Below are positions 8,024 through 16,399 of a DNA stretch of 64,000 nucleotides, in pieces. Within the stretch, counting starts at the first letter, position 1; each line of letters opens with the position of its first letter. Origin of the DNA: JALYRV01 sp040902895 (GTDB lineage: Bacteria > Acidobacteriota > Vicinamibacteria > Vicinamibacterales > SCN-69-37); assembly GCA_040902895.1 (NCBI GenBank), contig JBBDWL010000112.1, positions 23,913 through 87,912 on the forward strand. Direction: 5' to 3'. The position numbers and the translations under genes are program-made. The notes below the pieces were generated by a model. The model saw nothing but the letters and a program-made list of their open reading frames with translations. It had not been told where the DNA came from and did no database searches.

Positions 8024-9454
8024 ATGAAGGCTCCATCACTTCACCGGCTCAGCCGGACGGCTTCGATCCTTCCCGCGCTTGCGCTTGTGTTCGTCACAAC
8101 GGCCGACGCGCAGACGCGTATCGCGATACGCGACAACAAGTACACGCCCGCGCAGGACGTCCAGCTCGGACGCGAGGCGGCCGAGCAGGTGAGGCGTGAA
8201 TATCCGCTGCTCGACGATAACAGGACTGAGGGCATGATCGATCGGATCGGCGAGCGCCTCGTCGAGAACATTCCGCAGGAGTACCGGCAACCCCTCTTCC
8301 GTTACAGCTTCGACGTCGTCAACATGCGCGAGATCAATGCCTTTGCGCTGCCGGGCGGCCCGATGTTCGTCAACCGCGGCATGATTCAGGCGGCGCGCAA
8401 TGAGGCGGAAGTCGCCGGCGTCATGGCGCACGAGCTTGCGCACGTCGTGCTGCGGCATGGAACCGTGCAGGCCTCAAAGGCACAGAAATTCCAGATTGGC
8501 GCGATTGCCGGGCAGATTCTCGGCGCCATCGTCGGTGGCACTCCAGGGGCGGTAATCGCCCAGGGATCGGAGATCGGCCTGGGCACCTACTTCCTCAAGT
8601 ACGGCCGCGAATTCGAGCGCGAAGCCGATCTGGTCGGCGCCCAGATGATGGCGAGCGCCGGCTACGACCCCATTGCGATGGCGACGATGTTCGAGACGAT
8701 CGCGAGGCAGGGCCGGTCGGGCGGGCCCGAGTGGTTGAGCAGCCATCCGAATCCGGGCAACCGGTCGGCGGCGATCCGCAAGGAAGCCCAGATGCTGGGC
8801 GCGCCGAGATATGCAGGCAATACCGCGGAGTTCAATTCGGTCCGCGCTCGACTCGGTCAGATGCCGACAGCGCCGACCGCGCAGCAGGTGGCGCAGGCGC
8901 GCCAGCAGGGCCGTCAGATTCCCGGAGCCAACACGGGCAACACTCGGGGCTCCGTTGGCACGTCCGGGCGCGCGATGCGAGTGGAGCCGCCCTCCACGCG
9001 TTGGCGCACGTATCAGCCCGCCGAAGCCATTCGCGTGTCGGTGCCCGACAACTGGGAGCAGATCGGCGGCGAGGGAACGGTGACGTATGCGCCTGAGGGT
9101 GGCTACACGCAACAGGCTTTCACGCACGGCGTGCAGATCGGCGTTGCAGCTTCGACCGGCCAGAATCTGGCCCAGTCGACCAACGCGTTGATTCGCAACT
9201 TCACCCAGAGCAACCCGAACCTCCGGCGCGCGGGCAATAGCGTGCGCACAACCGTTGCCGGCCGGGCGGGTCTCTCCGCGACGCTCACGAACGTGGGCCC
9301 CGGAGGCGAGCGCGAAGTCATCATGCTGTCGACGACCACGCTGAGCGACGGCAGCACGCTGTTCATCCTGGGCGTCGCGCCGCAGAACGAAGCGCGCACG
9401 TACCAGAATGTGTTCAACCGGGTGCGTCAGCAGGTCGTGATCAACGACAGGTAG
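8024..9454 (+). CDS. Secreted M48 family metalloprotease
   Basis: A 476-residue zinc protease. ATG 8024 is chosen because it starts a signal peptide (ASILPALALVFVTTADAQ); the longer frame adds 22 unlikely residues. HELAH at 136-140 supplies two zinc ligands and the catalytic Glu, and FEREAD near 197-202 the third ligand, as in M48 (BepA/HtpX-like) proteases. A Gly/Ala-rich stretch between them (about 158-185) may be membrane-associated. SSHPNPGNR is the usual M48C tail motif. Residues about 330-476 form an extra domain absent from minimal M48 proteins. A role in outer membrane protein quality control, as for BepA, is inferred. A strong terminator follows. Confidence 0.88.
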   Translation: MKAPSLHRLSRTASILPALALVFVTTADAQTRIAIRDNKYTPAQDVQLGREAAEQVRREYPLLDDNRTEGMIDRIGERLVENIPQEYRQPLFRYSFDVVNMREINAFALPGGPMFVNRGMIQAARNEAEVAGVMAHELAHVVLRHGTVQASKAQKFQIGAIAGQILGAIVGGTPGAVIAQGSEIGLGTYFLKYGREFEREADLVGAQMMASAGYDPIAMATMFETIARQGRSGGPEWLSSHPNPGNRSAAIRKEAQMLGAPRYAGNTAEFNSVRARLGQMPTAPTAQQVAQARQQGRQIPGANTGNTRGSVGTSGRAMRVEPPSTRWRTYQPAEAIRVSVPDNWEQIGGEGTVTYAPEGGYTQQAFTHGVQIGVAASTGQNLAQSTNALIRNFTQSNPNLRRAGNSVRTTVAGRAGLSATLTNVGPGGEREVIMLSTTTLSDGSTLFILGVAPQNEARTYQNVFNRVRQQVVINDR

Positions 9455-9482
9455 ACCCCGGAAGCCGGTCAGGTAACTCGAG

Positions 9483-9512
9483 CGGGCGGATCCGAAAGGG
9501 TCCGCCCGTTTT
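9483..9512 (+). terminator. Intrinsic terminator after the M48 protease
   Basis: An 11-bp stem, CGGGCGGATCC pairing with GGGTCCGCCCG (one G-U pair), is capped by a GAAA tetraloop and followed by TTTT. It begins 29 bases after the protease stop. Its sequence shows a textbook Rho-independent terminator. Confidence 0.85.
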
Positions 9513-9539
9513 GCGTTTGTTACACTTTGGCGACGCGCC

Positions 9540-9882
9540 GGGCGTCGCAGATGAGTGCTGGATTGCTGGTGGCTACGCCGCGAGCGCGCTCGCCCGCATC
9601 AACGCGGTCAACGTCATTTCGAGCACCAGCGCGCTTCAATTCGCCGGCACGCCCCGGCCTCTGACCGAGATCGCCAGCGCCTTGAACGCCAGGGCTGTCG
9701 TCGAAGGCAGCGTCGTGACCGACGGTCCCATCGTCCGCGTTCGGACCCGCATCGTGGATGGCTCGACCGATTTCAAGAGCGCCGTGCGCGACTTCGAAGG
9801 ACGCCGCGACGACATCGAGGCGCTCCAGCGACAGATCGCCATCGCTCTCAGCGCTACGTTCCAGGCGCGTAACCTGCGATAA
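9540..9882 (+). pseudogene. Fragment of TolB-N/FlgO-like domain
   Basis: The open frame encodes LARINAVNVISSTSALQFAG, then TPRPLTEIASALNARAVVEG, SVVTDGPIVRVRTRIVDG and DIEALQRQIAIALS. This is the core of the TolB-like (FlgO-type) domain that sits between an N-terminal HTH or kinase and C-terminal TPRs in acidobacterial regulators. Its only possible start is a TTG inside the U-tract of the preceding terminator, and nothing resembling a regulator precedes or follows it. I therefore call it a remnant. It may belong to the same family as the broken regulator at 2266-2635. Confidence 0.6.
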
Positions 9883-9908
9883 GGCGGGCTTGACGCATCG
9901 CGCACGCA

Positions 9909-11063
9909 TCATCCCGGATCTGTCCTTGCGGGACGCGGCGGCGCTTCTTCGCCGAAGTACAGCACCGCCTCGTGTCCGTTGTGCGCTCTGCATCTGAGCG
10001 CAATGTTGTCGACGGTCGCCTTGCCACCGGCGGCGTAGGGCACGATGTGGTGAAACTCGAGGAAGTCGCGTTCATCGCAGCGCCCGTCGCGCCCGACGAA
10101 CGCGCATCGACCGCCGTCACGCGCAGCAACGGCACGTCTGACGGCCGCGGGAATCGTGCGCGAGCCCGGATGCGACGCCCCGGCCTCCTTCGCGCTCGTC
10201 GTGGCGCGCGGCCGTTGGACGATTCCAAACTTCTTCCGCTCGACATCAGCAATCAGCATGGTGAGCGCCTTGTTGATGAGTGCTCCGATGTCGCCGCTCG
10301 GGATTCGATGCCGTAACAGCGCTTGCGCGTGACGCAGCTTGTCGTGGGTCTCTTGATCGGCGGTGAACTGGATTTTGTAGGTTGTGGCCGAGAGAGGCGC
10401 CAGGACCGCCGGCTTGACAGGCAGAGGCACTGTTCGATCCAGCGCCGGTCGGGGTGTTTCCATCAGCAAAGGGATCGAGATCGCTTCGCACGCGTCGTCC
10501 GCATGAATCGGCGCCGGCGGCTGCGCGCCAGGCACTGGGTCACCCCCGTGATTGTCGGCCTGGCCACCGGAGCTAACAGCGGGCTGCGATTGCCTTCTAA
10601 TGACCGCGGGCACGTCCGGTTTCGGATGGCGGGCGGCGATCAGTCGATCTACTTCGCGCTTACTTTTGAAACTCGCGGCGCTGATCCATTCTTCGACGTT
10701 CGCCGGCGTCAGGTGCGGCGCAATGAGGACGGCGGTCGTCAGACTCAACGCGCCTCGTACAAGCGCGTCGAGTACCTCAGGAAACACTCTCGAGACTCGC
10801 GCAACTTCGATGCGGCTGTAGGCCGCCTGCTCCGAGAGCAAGAGTGTCTTAGTGCAATAGTAGTACATGCACGAGTGACCCTCCGCCAGATAGAGCCGGC
10901 GACTATCGACTTCTCTGAGCGCGATGATGAGATCTGCTTTCGACGAACGCTCGTTCGCGGCCAGACGCTTTGTTTCATCCAGGAGCGCCCGGTTTGGAAG
11001 GCCTGAAAGATTCGCCGCGAGCAGAGAGTGAGACAACGTGGGTGACGATGAGACTTGAGCCAT
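9909..11063 (-). CDS. HNH endonuclease domain protein
   Basis: A 384-residue protein. The N-terminal 150 residues are helical (LLDETKRLAANERSSKADL, ALREVDSRRLYLAEGHSCM) and resemble the DUF222-like front of many HNH proteins. A Pro-rich linker follows, and the C-terminal HNH domain has CAFVGRDGRCDERDFLEFHH, IVPYAAGGKATVDNIALRC and RAHNGHEA. These give the paired Cys residues, the HH and the Asn and His expected for a beta-beta-alpha metal nuclease. Such genes occur in many copies in some acidobacterial genomes and may be mobile. No mobile element ends are visible here. Confidence 0.85.
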   Translation of the reverse strand: MAQVSSSPTLSHSLLAANLSGLPNRALLDETKRLAANERSSKADLIIALREVDSRRLYLAEGHSCMYYYCTKTLLLSEQAAYSRIEVARVSRVFPEVLDALVRGALSLTTAVLIAPHLTPANVEEWISAASFKSKREVDRLIAARHPKPDVPAVIRRQSQPAVSSGGQADNHGGDPVPGAQPPAPIHADDACEAISIPLLMETPRPALDRTVPLPVKPAVLAPLSATTYKIQFTADQETHDKLRHAQALLRHRIPSGDIGALINKALTMLIADVERKKFGIVQRPRATTSAKEAGASHPGSRTIPAAVRRAVAARDGGRCAFVGRDGRCDERDFLEFHHIVPYAAGGKATVDNIALRCRAHNGHEAVLYFGEEAPPRPARTDPG

Positions 11064-11125
11064 GTCTCACGTTAAGCCCGAGGCCTGACAGACTAGGTCA
11101 ATTCAGGTGGCCCACTATTTGCGCG

Positions 11126-11143
11126 ACTCTGGCCGGCCAGAGT
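11126..11143. repeat. 18-bp perfect palindrome
   Basis: ACTCTGGCCGGCCAGAGT is its own reverse complement. It lies in the 149-base gap between the HNH gene and the antitoxin-like gene, about 70 bases ahead of the latter. It could be an operator for that antitoxin or the loopless end of a bidirectional hairpin. No T-run follows on either strand. Confidence 0.45.
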
Positions 11144-11212
11144 TCTGAGAAATTCGTGCCAGCGCGTGGCCTTCCAGCTGCCAGCGGACTCGCACCACAG
11201 TTATACTCAAGT

Positions 11213-11449
11213 ATGAAAACCGCGATTTCGCTGCCCGATAGTCCGTTCGCGTCAGCCGATACGCTCGCGCGGCGTCTCGGCATCTCGCGAAGCCAGTTGT
11301 TCGCAACGGCCGTCGCGGAATTTCTCGCCAAACATCAATGCAGGAAGGTCACGGATCGGCTGAACGCCGTGCACGGTTCGGACGAACAAACGGTAGGCCC
11401 AGCGGTCAGCCTCGCGCAGGCGCAATCTGTCGGGCCTGACGCGTGGTAG
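11213..11449 (+). CDS. MazE-like RHH antitoxin, orphaned
   Basis: A 78-residue protein starting at ATG 11213. MKTAISLPDSPFASADTLAR followed by RLGISRSQLFATAVAEFLAK and VTDRLNAVHG is the standard RHH antitoxin pattern paired with MazF/PemK toxins. A TATACT box at 11202-11207 lies only five bases before the ATG, so the transcript could be nearly leaderless. The C-terminal end (SLAQAQSVGPDAW) is unlike intact relatives. The toxin that should overlap its stop is present only as a few codons. Confidence 0.72.
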   Translation: MKTAISLPDSPFASADTLARRLGISRSQLFATAVAEFLAKHQCRKVTDRLNAVHGSDEQTVGPAVSLAQAQSVGPDAW

Positions 11450-11508
11450 TCGAACGCTTCGACAGGTCGAACAGGGCCTGCGCCTGGTTCTCGGCCTATG
11501 ACCATTGA
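11443..11508 (+). pseudogene. Stub of a MazF/PemK toxin
   Basis: GTG 11443 overlaps the antitoxin stop in the way typical of mazEF operons. It reads VVVERFD, the opening of MazF/PemK proteins (usually followed by VYLVxLDP), and then continues as unrelated residues to a stop after 21 codons, inside the recQ start. The rest of the toxin is missing. The call rests on seven residues plus position, so it is tentative. Confidence 0.4.
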
Positions 11509-13336
11509 AGCGGCTTCGCTCGTCGATGTCCTCGAGCGCTACTGGGGCTATACGTCTTTTCGTCCGCTGCAGCGCGAGGCGATGGCCGCGATTCTCGCGG
11601 GCCGCGATTCCATCGTCGTGCTGCCCACCGGCGGCGGCAAGTCGCTTTGCTTCCAGGCGCCGGCGCTCGTGCGCGACGGGCTTGCCGTCGTCGTCTCACC
11701 GCTGATTTCCCTGATGAAGGATCAGGTCGATACGCTCGCCGGCAACGGCGTGCCGGCGGCGTTTCTCAACAGCTCTCTGCCACCTGATGAACGAAGCCGC
11801 GTGACCGCAGGCGTTCGGGAAGGCCGCTACCGCCTGCTCTATGTCTCGCCCGAACGACTGGTCGGCGAAGGTGGCGAGGGCTTTCAATCGCTGCTCTCGA
11901 AGTGCAATCTCAGTTTCATCGCGGTCGACGAAGCGCACTGCGTAAGCCAGTGGGGACATGACTTCCGCCCGGAGTACCGGCAGCTGGGACAGCTGCGCGC
12001 GCGATTCCCTGGCGTCGGGCTGCACGCCTATACGGCGACCGCCACGTCGCGGGTGCGCAACGACATCGCGGCGCAACTCGGGCTGCACCAGCCCGTGCAG
12101 CTCGTTGGCTCATTCGATCGTCCGAATCTGGTCTATCGCGTGCTGCCGCGCGGCGGACTGAAGCAGCAGCTGAAGGAAATCCTCGCGCGGCACAAAGGCG
12201 AGGGGGGCATCATCTATTGCACGTCGCGTCGCGAGGTCGAAGCGCTCTCGGCGTGGCTCGTGGAAAGCGGCATCCGCGCGCGCCCGTACCACGCCGGACT
12301 TGACGATGGCGAGCGAAGCCGGAATCAGGATCTGTTTCTCGACGAGGAGATCGACGTCATCGTCGCCACCGTCGCCTTCGGTATGGGGATCGATCGATCC
12401 GATGTGCGGTTCGTCGTGCACGCCGGCGCGCCGCAATCGCTCGAGCATTATCAGCAGGAATCGGGCAGAGCCGGACGCGACGGCCTGGAAGCCGAATGCG
12501 CGCTGATTTATTCCTCCGCCGACTTCATGAAGTGGCGCCTGATGCTCGAGAAGAACGGCGAGCTCACCGACAGCGTGCGCCGGCTGCTTCGCGAGATGGA
12601 GCGCTACGCCGCAGGTGTGGGCTGCCGCCATCGGCACCTTGTCGGCTACTTCGGCGAATCGTACGAGCGTGGCGACTGCGGCGCGTGCGATGTCTGCCTG
12701 GGCGAGCTCGAACAAATCCCCGAGCCGGTCACTCTTGCGCGCAAGATTCTCTCGTGCGTTGCTCGGGCCGGCCAGCGCTTCGGAGCCGCGCACATCGCGG
12801 CAGTGCTCTGCGGCAGCGATACCGAGCAGATACGCGCGCGCGGCCATCACGCCATCACGACATTCGGATTACTGCGTGACATGACCGTCAGCGAGGTTCG
12901 CGGCTGCATCGAGCAACTGGCCGCGCATGGCCTGTTGCGGCAGACCGACGATGCGTTTCCGGTGCTGATGCTGACGCAGGCCGGCGTTGAGCTGTTGAAA
13001 GATGCGGGTGCGGCTCCGTCGCTGGCGCTGTCGCGGCAGCGACGTCCGGTGCGTGGCCGCGAGCAGAAGCGGGCATCGCGCGTCGAAGCGGAGGCCTGGG
13101 AAGGCGTGGATCGCGATCTGTTCGAAGAGCTGCGCGCGCTGCGGCTGCAGATCGCCCGCACTCGCGGGGTGCCGCCCTACGTCATCTTCCACGACACGAC
13201 GCTGCGCGAGCTCGCGCGCGACAAGCCGCGCACGCTGGCGGAGCTGCGCACCGTCAAAGGCGTCGGCGTCCGCAAGGCCGAGGAGCTGGGAGAGCAGTTC
13301 CTGCAGGTGTTGAGACAGGCCGCCGGGCACCCGTAA
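11498..13336 (+). CDS. recQ: ATP-dependent DNA helicase RecQ
   Basis: A 612-residue 3'-5' DNA helicase used in recombination and replication-fork repair. The helicase core shows Walker A TGGGKS (44-49), DEAH (144-147) in VDEAHCVSQWGHDFRPEY, motif V VAFGMGIDRSDVRFV and motif VI QESGRAGRDG. The RQC zinc region has Cys residues in GCRHRHL and CGACDVC, then a winged helix. A complete HRDC domain (about 535-608, FEELRALRLQIARTRGVPPY to VKGVGVRKAEELG) ends the protein. It is full length for the family. It starts inside the decayed toxin stub, suggesting that the toxin was lost without harming recQ. Confidence 0.96.
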   Translation: MTIEAASLVDVLERYWGYTSFRPLQREAMAAILAGRDSIVVLPTGGGKSLCFQAPALVRDGLAVVVSPLISLMKDQVDTLAGNGVPAAFLNSSLPPDERSRVTAGVREGRYRLLYVSPERLVGEGGEGFQSLLSKCNLSFIAVDEAHCVSQWGHDFRPEYRQLGQLRARFPGVGLHAYTATATSRVRNDIAAQLGLHQPVQLVGSFDRPNLVYRVLPRGGLKQQLKEILARHKGEGGIIYCTSRREVEALSAWLVESGIRARPYHAGLDDGERSRNQDLFLDEEIDVIVATVAFGMGIDRSDVRFVVHAGAPQSLEHYQQESGRAGRDGLEAECALIYSSADFMKWRLMLEKNGELTDSVRRLLREMERYAAGVGCRHRHLVGYFGESYERGDCGACDVCLGELEQIPEPVTLARKILSCVARAGQRFGAAHIAAVLCGSDTEQIRARGHHAITTFGLLRDMTVSEVRGCIEQLAAHGLLRQTDDAFPVLMLTQAGVELLKDAGAAPSLALSRQRRPVRGREQKRASRVEAEAWEGVDRDLFEELRALRLQIARTRGVPPYVIFHDTTLRELARDKPRTLAELRTVKGVGVRKAEELGEQFLQVLRQAAGHP

Positions 13337-13366
13337 CGTCCGGGTCGCGGCCCCTTCATCAACGAC

Positions 13367-13786
13367 ATGACTCACTGCCGCCTGCCGGTCATGGCCGGCT
13401 TCGCCGCGCTCGCGGCCATCATCCTCGGATCGGGTTGCGCCTCCATTCATGTGCCGCCTCGCATCGCCCCGGCCCAGTGCGTGGTCGATCCATCCATTAC
13501 GGGCACCTGGACCGACACCCGCATGACGCAGCTTGGGCCGGCGTGGAGCAAACTGAGCCTCGGCTGTGACTGCAGCGCGACCTACCGCGCGCAGCTGCTG
13601 TGGATGCGCATCACAATGCGACAGCAGTACCGCGCCATGGCCGGTCAGCTCTTGAGGGACACGGCAAACGGCAGGACGACGGCGTGGCCATACCGGCTCG
13701 AGGGCAACGTCCTGTCCATCACGGAAGCACCCGGGGAAGTGATCACGTATACACGAAGCGCCACCAGAAGCTGCGCAGGTTCCTGA
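13367..13786 (+). CDS. Putative small lipoprotein
   Basis: A 139-residue protein with a signal sequence ending in the lipobox LGSGC (Cys 24). The mature part begins SIHVPPRIAPAQC and carries GTWTDTRM, four further Cys residues and a C-terminal beta-rich segment (YRLEGNVLSITEAPGEVITY). The layout resembles lipocalin-like small envelope proteins, but I do not recognise a family. Confidence 0.6.
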   Translation: MTHCRLPVMAGFAALAAIILGSGCASIHVPPRIAPAQCVVDPSITGTWTDTRMTQLGPAWSKLSLGCDCSATYRAQLLWMRITMRQQYRAMAGQLLRDTANGRTTAWPYRLEGNVLSITEAPGEVITYTRSATRSCAGS

Positions 13787-13855
13787 TCCTCGGCCGCTCC
13801 TCGCGGCGCGCTGCCTCTTACACAGACTGGGCGCGCTGAGATATCTTGGTGGGCC

Positions 13856-15088
13856 GTGATCGCGTACCTCCGCGCTGTCCTGATTCTGCTGACCGCCGCG
13901 CTCCTGCTGCCGTATGCGCCGGCCGCCGAGCAAAAGCCGCGCGCGCGCGATCTTGGGATTCCCTTCGAAGGCACTCCCGGCCCGCTCAACGCCATCACCG
14001 ACGTCACGGGCGTCGAGGTGGGCGCCACCACGCTCATTCGAGGCGATTCGGTCCGCACCGGTGTGACCGCGGTGCTGCCGCGAGGGAAAAGCTCGAGCGA
14101 TCCAGTCTTCGCCGCATGGTTTCCCCTCAATGGCAACGGCGAGATGACCGGCACCGCCTGGATCGATGAGGCTGGATTTCTCGAAGGCCCGGTGTTCATC
14201 ACCAACACGCACAGCGTCGGCGTGGTGCGTGACGCGTACATCAAATGGGCCGTGCAGCGCGGCAGGCTCTTTCAGCCATGGGCGCTGCCGGTGGTCGCCG
14301 AGACCTACGACGGCACCCTGAACGACATCAACGGCTTTCATGTCACACCGGAACATGTCTTTGCGTCGCTCGACACCGCGAAGACCGGTCCGGTGGCAGA
14401 AGGCAACATCGGCGGCGGCACCGGCATGACCTGCTACGGGTTCAAGTGCGGCACCGGCACCGCGTCGCGGCGTCTGACGGCGGCCGCCGGCGGCTACACC
14501 GTCGGTGTGCTCGTCCAGGCCAATCATGGAGGACGCAGTCAGTTGCGGATCGCCGGTGTGCCGGTCGGCGCCGCATTGGCCGCCTCTCGCGCGCCGGTGC
14601 CCGACGCAGAGCAGCCCGCCTCGAAATCCATCATCATCATCGTTGCCACCGACGCGCCCCTGCTGCCCCATCAGCTGAAACGCGTGGCACGGCGGGCCGC
14701 ACTGGGTCTTGCGCGCACGGGATCAACCGCCGGCAATGGATCGGGCGACATCTTCATTGCCTTCTCGACCGCGAACCCCGGTGCCGCGTCCGGTGCGCCG
14801 ACGTATCAGGCCGCGATGCTGTCGAACCGCCGCATCAGCGCGCTGTTCGACGCCACGGTGCAGGCCACCGAAGAGGCGATCATCAACGCCCTCATCGCGG
14901 CTGACACGATGATCGGATTCAACGGGGCGAAGGCGGACGCCATTCCGCATGACCGCCTCCGCGAGATTTTGAAGAAGCACGGCTACCAGGAGATCGCACA
15001 TGCCCGTCACGAAACACGTCAACATTTCGCCCGGCGACATCATGCTGCTGGTCGGCACCATGAAAGGCGCATTCATGCTGCGCGCTGA
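13856..15088 (+). CDS. DmpA/BapA-type aminopeptidase (P1 family)
   Basis: A 410-residue Ntn-type peptidase of the DmpA/beta-peptidyl aminopeptidase family with an N-terminal signal sequence (residues 1-24). Conserved blocks are NAITDVTGVEVGATTLIRGD, FITNTHSVGVVRDAY, GNIGGGTGMTCYGFKCGTGT, the VQANHG segment and AGNGSGDIFIAFSTANP. Ser 296 in the last block would become the N-terminal nucleophile after self-cleavage at Gly-Ser. Homology would end near ILKKHGY (about residue 375). The remaining His/Arg-rich tail runs on into the next gene, giving an 89-base overlap. The start is GTG. It probably releases N-terminal amino acids from peptides outside the cytoplasm. Confidence 0.87.
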   Translation: MIAYLRAVLILLTAALLLPYAPAAEQKPRARDLGIPFEGTPGPLNAITDVTGVEVGATTLIRGDSVRTGVTAVLPRGKSSSDPVFAAWFPLNGNGEMTGTAWIDEAGFLEGPVFITNTHSVGVVRDAYIKWAVQRGRLFQPWALPVVAETYDGTLNDINGFHVTPEHVFASLDTAKTGPVAEGNIGGGTGMTCYGFKCGTGTASRRLTAAAGGYTVGVLVQANHGGRSQLRIAGVPVGAALAASRAPVPDAEQPASKSIIIIVATDAPLLPHQLKRVARRAALGLARTGSTAGNGSGDIFIAFSTANPGAASGAPTYQAAMLSNRRISALFDATVQATEEAIINALIAADTMIGFNGAKADAIPHDRLREILKKHGYQEIAHARHETRQHFARRHHAAGRHHERRIHAAR

Positions 15089-16118
15089 TGCGGCGCGCCG
15101 CGACTGGGCCGTCGGCGGCCCCTACTTTCCTGGCAGCGCGGTGTATGCGATGGCGTACGACACGCGCAGCGGCCGGCGTCGGATCTGGGCCGGGCCCAAC
15201 AGCATGCACTGGGGAGGACTGCTGCGATCGAGCGACGACTTCGGCCGGACCTGGACGAATCCGGAAGAGGCCAACGTCAAGTTCCCGGAAAGCTCGGGCG
15301 CGGCACTGAAGCAGATCTGGCAGATCATGCCGGGCCGTGAGAGCGAGCCCGATACGATTCACTGCGGCGTCGAGCCGGCGGCGATCTTCACCTCTCGCGA
15401 CGCCGGCGCGACATGGGCCCTCAACGAAGGGCTCTGGAATCATCCGCAGCGCCCGCAGTGGCAGGCGGGTGGGGGAGGCCTCTGTCTCCACACGATCATC
15501 CTCGACCCGGTCGATCAGAAACGCATCCGCATCGCGGTGTCGGCCGCCGGGATGTACGTGACCGAAGATGGCGGCACGACGTGGCGGCCGTCGAACAAAG
15601 GCGTGCGCGCCGAATTTCTGCCCGACAAGCATCCGGAATTCGGCCAGTGCGTGCACAAGGTCGTGCAGTCGAAGCAGAAGCCCGAGCGGATGTTCCTGCA
15701 GAACCACTGGGGGCTGTATCGCAGCGACGATCGCGGCGAGACCTGGACCGACATCGCCAACGGCGTGCCGTCCGACTTCGGATTTCCGATCGCCATCCAT
15801 CCGCGCAATCCCGACTGCGCCTGGATCGTGCCGCTCGAGTCGGATGAATTCCGCTGCACGCCCGAAGGCAAGCTGCGCGTCTATCGCACGCGGGATGCCG
15901 GCGCCAGCTGGAACGCGATGACCGCCGGCCTGCCGCAGGACCGCGCGTACGAAACCGTGCTGCGCGACGCGCTTGCCGTCGACGGCACAGATCCCGTGGG
16001 CGTGTACTTCGGCACGCGGAACGGCAAACTGTTTGGCTCCGCCGACGAGGGCGAGAGCTGGTCGGAGCTCGCCGATGGCCTGCCGCCGGTGATTTCGGTC
16101 AAGGCCGCCGTCGCCTGA
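15000..16118 (+). CDS. Cytoplasmic BNR/sialidase-like propeller protein
   Basis: A 372-residue protein without a signal peptide. ATG 15000 has AGGAG six bases upstream, which supports it over the internal ATG at 15042. Asp-box repeats recur through the chain (SSDDFGRTWTNP, SRDAGATWALNEG, TEDGGTTWRPS, SDDRGETWTDI, TRDAGASWNAM, SADEGESWSEL), giving a six- or seven-bladed propeller. LVGTMKGAFML at the N-terminus and the LWNHPQRPQWQAGGGGLCLH block are features of the family annotated as exo-alpha-sialidase. The catalytic Arg triad of true sialidases is not evident, so enzyme activity is doubtful. Its stop shares a base with the start of the ThiS-like gene. Confidence 0.85.
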   Translation: MPVTKHVNISPGDIMLLVGTMKGAFMLRADAARRDWAVGGPYFPGSAVYAMAYDTRSGRRRIWAGPNSMHWGGLLRSSDDFGRTWTNPEEANVKFPESSGAALKQIWQIMPGRESEPDTIHCGVEPAAIFTSRDAGATWALNEGLWNHPQRPQWQAGGGGLCLHTIILDPVDQKRIRIAVSAAGMYVTEDGGTTWRPSNKGVRAEFLPDKHPEFGQCVHKVVQSKQKPERMFLQNHWGLYRSDDRGETWTDIANGVPSDFGFPIAIHPRNPDCAWIVPLESDEFRCTPEGKLRVYRTRDAGASWNAMTAGLPQDRAYETVLRDALAVDGTDPVGVYFGTRNGKLFGSADEGESWSELADGLPPVISVKAAVA

Positions 16119-16399
16119 TGCCGCTCGTGTTCGTGATACCTGGCGCGCTGCGTGAATTCTCTGCGGGACGGAGCGAGGTCCGCCTCGATGGCAGCGCAGG
16201 CACCGTGGGCGACGCGCTGTCGCTGCTGTGGACCGAATGTCCTGGCGCGCGCGACCGCGTGCTGACCGAGCGCGGCGAGGTGCGCACGCACATCAACATC
16301 TTCGTCGACGGCGAGAACGTCCGTTACACCGGCGGACTGGCCGCGCCGGTGCGCAACGATTCGGAGATCATCATCGTGCCGGCGGTGAGCGGCGGATGA
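16118..16399 (+). CDS. MoaD/ThiS-like beta-grasp protein
   Basis: A 93-residue ubiquitin-fold protein: LVFVIPGALREFSAG, VRLDGSAGTVGDALSLLW, HINIFVDGENVRYTGGL and DSEIIIVPAVSGG. The C-terminal Gly-Gly is where these sulfur carriers are adenylated and thiocarboxylated. The molybdopterin or thiazole genes that normally accompany moaD or thiS are absent. Instead the gene lies in a chain with a propeller gene upstream (1-base overlap) and a macro-domain gene downstream (ATGA). A distinct use, such as sulfur supply for another pathway or protein tagging, is inference. Confidence 0.85.
   Translation: MPLVFVIPGALREFSAGRSEVRLDGSAGTVGDALSLLWTECPGARDRVLTERGEVRTHINIFVDGENVRYTGGLAAPVRNDSEIIIVPAVSGG

Noticed and set aside
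9511..9882. Intact gene starting at TTG 9511
   Set aside because: The start lies in the U-tract of a strong terminator and the encoded domain is incomplete at both ends.
15000..16118. True sialidase
   Set aside because: Asp-box repeats are present but I cannot find the Arg triad and nucleophilic Tyr expected of active sialidases, so only a propeller is called.
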